NCBI RefSeq assembly: GCF_003626735.1
Contig: NZ_RBHX01000001.1
Location: forward strand, 1,612,001 to 1,676,000
Reading direction: 5' to 3'
Source of the DNA: Microbacterium sp. CGR2
GTDB taxonomy: Bacteria; Actinomycetota; Actinomycetes; Actinomycetales; Microbacteriaceae
DNA length: 64,000 bases
The position numbers and the translations under genes are program-made. Under the pieces are notes generated by a model, which saw only the letters and a program-made list of their open reading frames with translations, searched no databases and was not told the origin of the DNA. Shown piece by piece: positions 58,296 to 64,000 of this stretch (position 1 is the first letter of the stretch; each line of letters begins with the position of its first letter).

Positions 58296-60719
58296 ATGCA
58301 GGACACATCGACGATCGCGCTCTCGGACGGCGCACCCGCACCCGCGAATCCGGAAGGGATCGTGCGTGGGCCGGGGTACCGGATCACCGTGCTGACGGAC
58401 CGCCTCTTCCGGATCGAATGGGATCCACAGGAGCGATTCGTCGACGAGAAGACGCAGACTGTGCTGAACCGTGCGTTTCCGGCACCGCGGTACGAAGTGG
58501 TGAACGCCGATCGAGGAGTCGAGATCATCACCGACAGTCTGCATCTGCGCTACGACGGGCGGACGCCGAGCAGCTCAGGCCTCTCCGTGACCTTGCTCAC
58601 CGGTGCCACAGACGTGCACTACGCCACCTGGCGATACGGGCAGGAGTACCCCCAGGCGCTGCCCTTGCGTGGCAACCTCGGCAGCACGGCACGCACACTG
58701 GATGAGGTCGACGGGGCGATCGAGATCCCGCCGGGGCTCCTCTCGACCTTCGGTTTCGGAACCCTCGACGACTCCGCATCCCTCGTCCTCGGTGAGGACG
58801 GATGGATCCATCCCAGGGCGGGCGGAGGGGAAGCTGCGGATCTGTACTTCTTCGGGTACGGACGGGACTTCTCTGCCGCACTCCGTGACTTCCATGCGCT
58901 CACCGGCCCGATCCCGCTGGTTCCGCGTTTCGCGCTCGGCAACTGGTGGAGTCGGTATTGGGCGTACGACGAGGCCGCGTATCTCGGTCTGATGCGGAAG
59001 TTCCGTGACAACGGCATCCCGCTGTCTGTCGCGGTCATCGACATGGATTGGCATGTCGTGGCGGTCGACCCGTCGCTCGGAACCGGATGGACGGGATACA
59101 CCTGGAACGCGGAGCTGTTCCCCGACCCGGAGCGCTTCCTCGCGAAGCTCCACTCCCACGGTCTCGCGGTGACGCTCAATCTGCATCCTGCCGACGGCAT
59201 CCGCCGCCACGAAGAGTCGTACGACCGTGTCGCGGAAGCGATGGGTGTCGACCCGGCGATCGGAGCGGCGATCGGCTTCGACGTGTCATCGCGGCGATTC
59301 ATGGGCGCGTACCTGGAGCATGTCCTGGACCCGCTGGAGGACCAGGGCGTGGACTTCTGGTGGATCGACTGGCAGTCCGGAGCGCATTCCGATCTTCCGG
59401 GCCTGGACCCGCTCTGGATGCTGAATCACGTGCATTTCCATGCCTCCGCGCGACACGGTCGTCGGCCACTGACCTTCTCGCGGTACACCGAGCGCGGGGG
59501 ACACCGCTATCCGGTGGGGTTCTCCGGCGACACCATCGTCAGCTGGGGGTCGCTCGCGTTTCAGCCCGAGTTCACCGCGACGGCGGCGAATGCGGGCTAC
59601 ACCTGGTGGAGTCATGACATCGGCGGCCACATGCACGGCGATCACGATGTCGAGCTCGCCGTGCGGTGGCTGCAGTTCGGCGTACTCTCACCGATCAACC
59701 GGCTCCACTCGTCGACGAACCCCTTCAGTTCGAAGGAGCCCTGGGCCTATGGCGAGCCTGCTGCAGCGATCATGGGCCGTTTCATGCGGTTGCGGCATCG
59801 CCTCATCCCGATGCTGTACACGGCGGCGTGGGCCGCGCACGCTGAGAACGTGAGTGTCGTGCGGCCGCTGTACCACGACGCGCCGCGCGAGCACGGCGCC
59901 TATACGCATCCGAATCAGTACCTGCTGGGCGAGCACCTGCTGGTCGCCCCGATCACCGCGCCACGCGAGCGCAGGTCGCATCTCGCGACCGTGCGCGCGT
60001 GGCTGCCGGAGGGGGAGTGGGTCGATGTCTTCACCGGACTGCGGTACCGCGGTTCGCGGGAAGTCGCTCTCACGAGGCCGCTGGAGCTGTATCCGGTGCT
60101 CGCGCGGGCGGGAGCCGTGGTGCCGTTGGATGCGGACCCGATGTCACACGCGGCGAACGCGCCAGAGACCATGGAGCTGCTGGTTGTCCCGGGGACCGGC
60201 CGATCGACCCTCGCCGAAGACGACGGTTCGGCCGAACCCGAACGAGGAATCGTCACGTTCCGGCAGACGCTCGACGTCCGCGGTGACGGGAAGGCGGACA
60301 TCGTCCTGACGATGACGCATTCGGGCGCGCGGATGCGCGAACGGCGCATCGCACTCCGGCTGCCGGGTGTGCGGGGCGTCGAGTCGGCTATCGCGGACGA
60401 TGGTCGGGTGCTGAGGGTCGACACGCTGCCTGCGGACGCCGAGGCACTGGCACCGGCGGGGCTGGGCGTCGATCTCGGCGCGGTCGATCCGGCGACGGAA
60501 CTGACCGTCCGCATCGTCGGGGCCGAGCGTGCACATCCGTTCGACCGGCAGGGCGTCTTCGAGCTGCTGCAGCGATCCGAGATCGGCTTCGAAGCGAAGC
60601 GGCGTGTCTGGAGTGTCGTCGAAACTGGCGGCCCGGTCGCCGAGATCAGCGGACTCGATCTACCGCGCGAGCTCAGCGACGCGGTGAACGAATACGTCAC
60701 ATCGCTCCCGGCCTGGTAG
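58296..60719 (+). CDS. glycoside hydrolase family 31 (alpha-glucosidase/alpha-xylosidase-like)
   Basis: An 807-residue cytoplasmic glycosidase. After an N-terminal beta-sandwich, the barrel shows the GH31 series: RFALGNWWSRYWAYDE, VAVIDMDWH, the nucleophile Asp near 358 in FWWIDWQSG, and the acid/base Asp near 412 in GFSGDTIVSW, followed by WWSHDIGGHMHG. A C-terminal beta domain (about 610-800) completes the protein. It begins 3 nt after the permease stop and is co-transcribed, so it most likely hydrolyses the imported alpha-glycoside. Alpha-glucosidase and alpha-xylosidase activity cannot be told apart from the sequence alone. Confidence 0.93.
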   Translation: MQDTSTIALSDGAPAPANPEGIVRGPGYRITVLTDRLFRIEWDPQERFVDEKTQTVLNRAFPAPRYEVVNADRGVEIITDSLHLRYDGRTPSSSGLSVTLLTGATDVHYATWRYGQEYPQALPLRGNLGSTARTLDEVDGAIEIPPGLLSTFGFGTLDDSASLVLGEDGWIHPRAGGGEAADLYFFGYGRDFSAALRDFHALTGPIPLVPRFALGNWWSRYWAYDEAAYLGLMRKFRDNGIPLSVAVIDMDWHVVAVDPSLGTGWTGYTWNAELFPDPERFLAKLHSHGLAVTLNLHPADGIRRHEESYDRVAEAMGVDPAIGAAIGFDVSSRRFMGAYLEHVLDPLEDQGVDFWWIDWQSGAHSDLPGLDPLWMLNHVHFHASARHGRRPLTFSRYTERGGHRYPVGFSGDTIVSWGSLAFQPEFTATAANAGYTWWSHDIGGHMHGDHDVELAVRWLQFGVLSPINRLHSSTNPFSSKEPWAYGEPAAAIMGRFMRLRHRLIPMLYTAAWAAHAENVSVVRPLYHDAPREHGAYTHPNQYLLGEHLLVAPITAPRERRSHLATVRAWLPEGEWVDVFTGLRYRGSREVALTRPLELYPVLARAGAVVPLDADPMSHAANAPETMELLVVPGTGRSTLAEDDGSAEPERGIVTFRQTLDVRGDGKADIVLTMTHSGARMRERRIALRLPGVRGVESAIADDGRVLRVDTLPADAEALAPAGLGVDLGAVDPATELTVRIVGAERAHPFDRQGVFELLQRSEIGFEAKRRVWSVVETGGPVAEISGLDLPRELSDAVNEYVTSLPAW

Positions 60720-60732
60720 AGGGGTCGACCCC

Positions 60733-60793
60733 GTTCCGGTCGCAGTTTGGGTCGGCTGAAGGCTGGCGAGGCGGCACAAACTGCGACCGGAAC
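60733..60793. repeat. dispersed hairpin repeat, copy C (single arms)
   Basis: GTTCCGGTCGCAGTTT (60733-60748) pairs perfectly over 16 bp with AAACTGCGACCGGAAC (60778-60793) across a 29-nt loop. It begins 13 nt after the GH31 stop and may end that operon's transcript. Confidence 0.88.
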
Positions 60794-60840
60794 CGTCGCG
60801 CGGGCTTTCGGGGCTGCGGCCCCGGATTCGCGGCAAGGAC

Positions 60841-60895
60841 TTGACAGCGAACGCACTCGATGGCATCGTCGAACCCATCGTTGGAAACGTTTACA
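60841..60895 (+). promoter_or_regulatory. promoter and LacI operator of the second sugar operon
   Basis: TTGACA (60841-60846) and CATCGT (60864-60869) are 17 bp apart. TGGAAACGTTTACA (60882-60895), a nearly perfect palindrome of the AAACGTTT LacI type, lies between them and the start of the LacI gene, so this regulator probably controls its own operon. Confidence 0.75.
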
Positions 60896-60915
60896 GCACT
60901 CAAGGGGGAGCGCGC

Positions 60916-61989
60916 GTGGCACGGGTCACCATCACGCAGGTCGCCGCACATGCCGGCGTCTCGATCGCGTCCGCATCGCGCGCCTTGAACGGGCAGATCG
61001 CCAGCCCGGAGACGATCGAGAAGGTCCGGAACGCGGCGGCCACCCTCGGCTACGTCGCCGACGCGACGGCGCAATCGCTCAAGCGCGGCCGTACAGACCA
61101 ACTCGCCTACGCCGTCGCCGACATCGGCAACCCGGTCTACGTCGAGATGATGAGCGTCATCGAGCAGGTCGTGTCGTCTTCCGGGTATCGACTGGTGCTC
61201 TCTTCCACGGGTACCTCCTCGTCGTCCGTCGACGTCGTCCGCGACCTCGGGCGCGGATACGTCGACGGCATGATCCTCTCGCCGCTTCGTGTCACCGACG
61301 AACTCCTCGCCGCGCTGAAGGCGACCCCCGTGCCGGTCGTCGTGCTGGGGCGCTTGCCCGATGGCGCGGGTCTCGACACCGTGCGTGCCGACTCGCTCAC
61401 CGCCATGCGCCTCATCGTCGATCACCTCGTCGACGAAGGGCGGCGCGACATCGCTTTCGTCAACGGCCCTGCAGACACGACTCCCGGAACGTATCGTCGA
61501 GAGGGATTCGCCGCCGCGGTCGCCGCACATCCGTCGGTGTCCACCCGCAGCGTCGACGCGCAGGACTTCACCATCGCGGCAGGCTATGCCGCGGCACTCG
61601 CAGCGCTTCAGCGAGACCAGCGTCCCGACGCCATCGTCGCGGCCAACGACTTGATCGGCATCGGCGTGATCCGCGCAGCCGAAGACCTCGGATTGACTGT
61701 TCCCGACGACATCGCCGTCACCGGTGTCGACAACACGGAGCTCGCCGCCGTGGTGCGCCCCGGTCTGACGAGTGTCGATCTCGGCGCGGAGGAGCGCGGC
61801 CGGGTGGCCGCAGATCTTCTCCTGGCGCGCATCAACGAACCATCGCGCGCCGCGCATACCGTCACCGTCTCGCCCTCGCTCGTCGTCCGTGGTTCGTCGA
61901 CGCGCGCCAGCGACCGGGGTCGGATCGCCTCCTTCCTCGACGTCGGCACCGAAGCAGCATCCCTCGATGAAGAGAGGTCGGCCGGATGA
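60916..61989 (+). CDS. LacI-family regulator, first gene of the second sugar operon
   Basis: A 357-residue repressor: helix-turn-helix TITQVAAHAGVSIASASRALNG (residues 5-26), hinge helix YVADATAQSLKRG, and a sugar-binding domain with VVVLGRLPDG and AIVAANDLIGIGVIRAAEDLG. GTG 60916 was chosen because AAGGGGGAG lies 6 nt upstream; a longer frame from 60841 would start inside the promoter. It overlaps the next permease by 4 nt, so regulator and transporter are made from one mRNA, unlike the first system. Confidence 0.93.
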   Translation: MARVTITQVAAHAGVSIASASRALNGQIASPETIEKVRNAAATLGYVADATAQSLKRGRTDQLAYAVADIGNPVYVEMMSVIEQVVSSSGYRLVLSSTGTSSSSVDVVRDLGRGYVDGMILSPLRVTDELLAALKATPVPVVVLGRLPDGAGLDTVRADSLTAMRLIVDHLVDEGRRDIAFVNGPADTTPGTYRREGFAAAVAAHPSVSTRSVDAQDFTIAAGYAAALAALQRDQRPDAIVAANDLIGIGVIRAAEDLGLTVPDDIAVTGVDNTELAAVVRPGLTSVDLGAEERGRVAADLLLARINEPSRAAHTVTVSPSLVVRGSSTRASDRGRIASFLDVGTEAASLDEERSAG

Positions 61990-62936
61990 GCGCCACCGCC
62001 ACGGCGAAGAAAGACACGAGCACGAACCGTCGCGAGCCGAAGAGAATCGGCCACCGCGCTCGCGCACAGCGCCGTGAAGCGATCGCCCTCGTGGTGCCGG
62101 CGCTGCTGCCGATCATCATCTTCTCCCTCATCCCGCTCGTCAGCGGTGTGGCGCTCGGCTTCACCAACGCCACCCTCAAGCGCAACGCGGAGATCGAGTT
62201 CATCGGGTTCGGCAACTTCATCGAGCTGCTCGGCGACGATCGGTTCTGGGGCTCGTTCGGCATCGGCATCGTCTGGGCGGCATCGGTCGCCCTGCTGACA
62301 CTCGTCTGTGCGATAGGGCTCGCGCTGCTGCTCAACAGCGACCTGCGTCTGAAAGGCCTGACACGCGTTCTGGCGCTGATCCCGTGGGCGATGCCCCCGG
62401 TGGTCATCGCGATCGTGTGGCGGATGATCTACAACCCGAACTCGGGCCCGCTCAACGGTGCGCTCGAAGCGGTCGGCATTCCCGGGGTCAACTGGCTCGG
62501 CGACTTCTCGACGGCACTTCCCGCTGTCATCGTCGTCGGCGTCTGGGCCGGAATCCCTCAGACCACGGTTCTGCTGCTGGCCGGAATGCAGTCCATCTCG
62601 CCGGAACAGCACGAGGCTGCTGCAGTCGACGGAGCCGGGGCGCTCCGCCGCTTCTGGCACATCACGCTGCCAGCGCTGAGGCCGGTCATCATCGCGGTCA
62701 CGGCGCTCGACTTCATCTGGCAGTTCAACTCGTTCGGCCTCATCTACGTCCTCACCGAGGGCGGCCCGGGTGGGCGGACGATGATCCCCCCGCTGTTCAC
62801 CTACCTCGAGGCGTTCCGCAACCGCGAGATCGGCTACGCCTCCGCGATGGGTGACGTGCTGGTGATCGCGATCATGCTGATCCTGTCGCTCTATCTCGTC
62901 AATCAGTTCCGCCAGACGAAGGGGGCACGCTCATGA
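61986..62936 (+). CDS. sugar ABC transporter permease, MalF/UgpA type
   Basis: A 316-residue membrane protein with six membrane segments and a basic N-terminal tail. The EAA loop reads PEQHEAAAVDGAGALRRFWHITLPAL (about 202-227). The gene overlaps LacI before it and the next permease after it by 4 nt each (ATGA). It belongs to the second importer of the window, whose substrate is unknown. Confidence 0.93.
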   Translation: MSATATAKKDTSTNRREPKRIGHRARAQRREAIALVVPALLPIIIFSLIPLVSGVALGFTNATLKRNAEIEFIGFGNFIELLGDDRFWGSFGIGIVWAASVALLTLVCAIGLALLLNSDLRLKGLTRVLALIPWAMPPVVIAIVWRMIYNPNSGPLNGALEAVGIPGVNWLGDFSTALPAVIVVGVWAGIPQTTVLLLAGMQSISPEQHEAAAVDGAGALRRFWHITLPALRPVIIAVTALDFIWQFNSFGLIYVLTEGGPGGRTMIPPLFTYLEAFRNREIGYASAMGDVLVIAIMLILSLYLVNQFRQTKGARS

Positions 62937-63772
62937 CCTCGAAGCGCCCCTGGTGGGGGACGCTGCTGATGTACGTGGCGCTGGCCGCGTTCCTGTTCTT
63001 CCTCGGATTCCCCCTGCTCTGGCTGCTGTCCGCATCGTTCAAGTCGACCAGCGAACTGAATTCGCTCGCGGTGAACCTGATTCCCGCGGACTGGGACTTC
63101 AGCAACTACACCACGGCGCTCGAACGGCAGAACCTCATCACCGCAGCGGGGAACTCACTGCTCGTCTCGATCGCGACGATGGTGATCACGGTGCTGCTGT
63201 CGATGCCGATGGCCTATGCGCTCGCGCGGCTCAAGGGTCGGCTCCGTGCGGCCGGCACGGTCTGGATTCTCACCAGCCAGGTGTTTCCTTCGATCCTGAT
63301 CATCATCCCGTTGTTCCTCGTCCTGCGCTCGATCAACCTGAACGACACCCTGTTCGGTCTGATCCTCGTCTACGTGACCTTCACCCTGCCGTTCACTCTG
63401 TGGATGCTGCAGGGCTATGTCGCCGCGATTCCGACGGAGTTGGAGGAGGCGGGCGAGATGGACGGCGCATCCCGCGTCACGATCTTGCGGACGATCATCC
63501 TTCCGCTGCTCGCGCCGGGACTCGTCGCCACCGCGATGTTCACGTTTGTGTCGGCATGGAACGAGTTCTTCCTCGCTCTGGTGCTGCTGCAGAGCCCCGA
63601 GCTGTACACCCTTCCGATCGCACTGCGGTCCTTCCTGGGCGCCGAAGGCCAGACCCAGCTCGGGCCGCTGGCAGCCGGAGCGATCCTCGCGACGATCCCG
63701 TCGCTCATCATCTTCAGCATTCTGCAGAAGAAGCTCACCGGCGGCATGCTCGCCGGCGCAGTCAAGGGCTGA
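62933..63772 (+). CDS. sugar ABC transporter permease, MalG/UgpE type
   Basis: A 279-residue membrane protein with six membrane segments; the EAA loop is TELEEAGEMDGASRVTILRTIILPLL, split here as TELEEAGEMDGAS (about 167-179) then RTIILPLLAPG. It is followed after 43 nt by the gene of the binding protein. No ATPase gene is present in the part of the operon that is visible. Confidence 0.93.
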   Translation: MTSKRPWWGTLLMYVALAAFLFFLGFPLLWLLSASFKSTSELNSLAVNLIPADWDFSNYTTALERQNLITAAGNSLLVSIATMVITVLLSMPMAYALARLKGRLRAAGTVWILTSQVFPSILIIIPLFLVLRSINLNDTLFGLILVYVTFTLPFTLWMLQGYVAAIPTELEEAGEMDGASRVTILRTIILPLLAPGLVATAMFTFVSAWNEFFLALVLLQSPELYTLPIALRSFLGAEGQTQLGPLAAGAILATIPSLIIFSILQKKLTGGMLAGAVKG

Positions 63773-63815
63773 CCCGGCCCACCACGAGAACCACACAACG
63801 AGAAAGGCGAGCAAC

Positions 63816-64000
63816 ATGAACAGCATCCGAGGCATCGGCGCCATCGCTTTCGCGGGCGTCGCCGTCCTTGCCCTGAGCGGTTGTACGCAGGGCAGCGCGA
63901 ACAACGGATCGGGCGAGGGCGAGGGCGGAGCAGTCACCCTCCAGTTCCAGTCGCTCTCCGACCAGCCGGCGACGCAGGCCGCCGTGAAGTCCATCGTCGA
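63816..64000 (+). CDS. sugar-binding lipoprotein, N-terminal part only
   Basis: The first 61 residues are visible before the window ends. They show a lipoprotein signal with lipobox ALSGC (Cys near 24), a Gly/Glu-rich linker, and the start of a binding domain (VTLQFQSLSDQPATQAAVK), typical of the extracellular solute-binding family 1. GAAAGGCGA precedes the ATG. It completes the second importer (LacI, permease, permease, binding protein). Confidence 0.88.
   Translation, partial: MNSIRGIGAIAFAGVAVLALSGCTQGSANNGSGEGEGGAVTLQFQSLSDQPATQAAVKSIV

Overview
The window is GC-rich DNA from an actinomycete, most likely a Microbacterium or a close relative in the Microbacteriaceae. The evidence is the strong G/C bias at third codon positions, frequent GTG starts, a LAxTG-type sorting signal, a metP/metS pair, a SufS-SufU pair, and many promoters whose -10 hexamer lies exactly 6 nt before the start codon (leaderless mRNAs). 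I see no phage, insertion sequence, CRISPR array or rRNA. It reads as chromosomal backbone with ordinary accessory genes, one tRNA-Arg(ACG), two apparently frameshifted genes, and a family of dispersed hairpin repeats.

Layout. 1-12.4 kb: a partial alpha/beta hydrolase, a secreted DUF4434 protein, the methionine/alanine importer metPS, an AraC-type regulator, a DUF1206 membrane protein, sufSU, a GNAT enzyme, an F420-dependent-oxidoreductase-like dinucleotide-binding protein, a GntR regulator, a coiled-coil/HExxH pair, a conserved hypothetical and tRNA-Arg. 12.4-18.3 kb: LysR divergent from a fumarate-reductase-type flavoprotein, a disordered acidic protein, L-serine dehydratase with an unusual insertion, and an ABC-type ATPase. 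18.3-21.8 kb: a four-gene operon (ferredoxin, ferredoxin-NADP reductase, flavin reductase, superoxide dismutase) reads from a promoter carrying a perfect SoxR box, with soxR divergent. 21.8-31.6 kb: flotillin, MarR, MerR, a TetR-hydrolase-flavin monooxygenase operon (the monooxygenase is frameshifted), a CBS protein, two Atu4866-domain proteins and a CGNR-LacI fusion. 31.7-39.5 kb: MFS transporter, small proteins, a TetR/membrane-protein divergon, a large surface-anchored phosphoesterase and a two-component system. 39.5-46.4 kb: a frameshifted serine beta-lactamase-like gene, an ABC exporter, a lipoprotein, a GH65 phosphorylase/hydrolase and DUF6766 genes. 46.4-51.4 kb: an AztABCD-type zinc importer with a Zur-like box and two beta-propeller lipoproteins. 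51.4-54 kb: TetR, WYL and NmrA-like genes. 54-64 kb: two sugar ABC importers lacking ATPase genes, each with its own LacI regulator and operator, the first with a GH31 glycosidase.

The least expected items are: (1) hairpin repeats built on TTCCGGTCGCAGTT at four intergenic loci, two of them with doubled arms of 31-bp period; (2) a 13-residue stretch encoded by a repeat-like DNA segment inside L-serine dehydratase; (3) a perfect 14-bp hairpin lying exactly between a Shine-Dalgarno sequence and the start codon of a sugar permease; (4) the SoxR-controlled ferredoxin-to-SOD operon with a 19-bp promoter spacer; (5) unusual protein architectures (CGNR plus LacI HTH; an amidohydrolase without its barrel fused to Atu4866).
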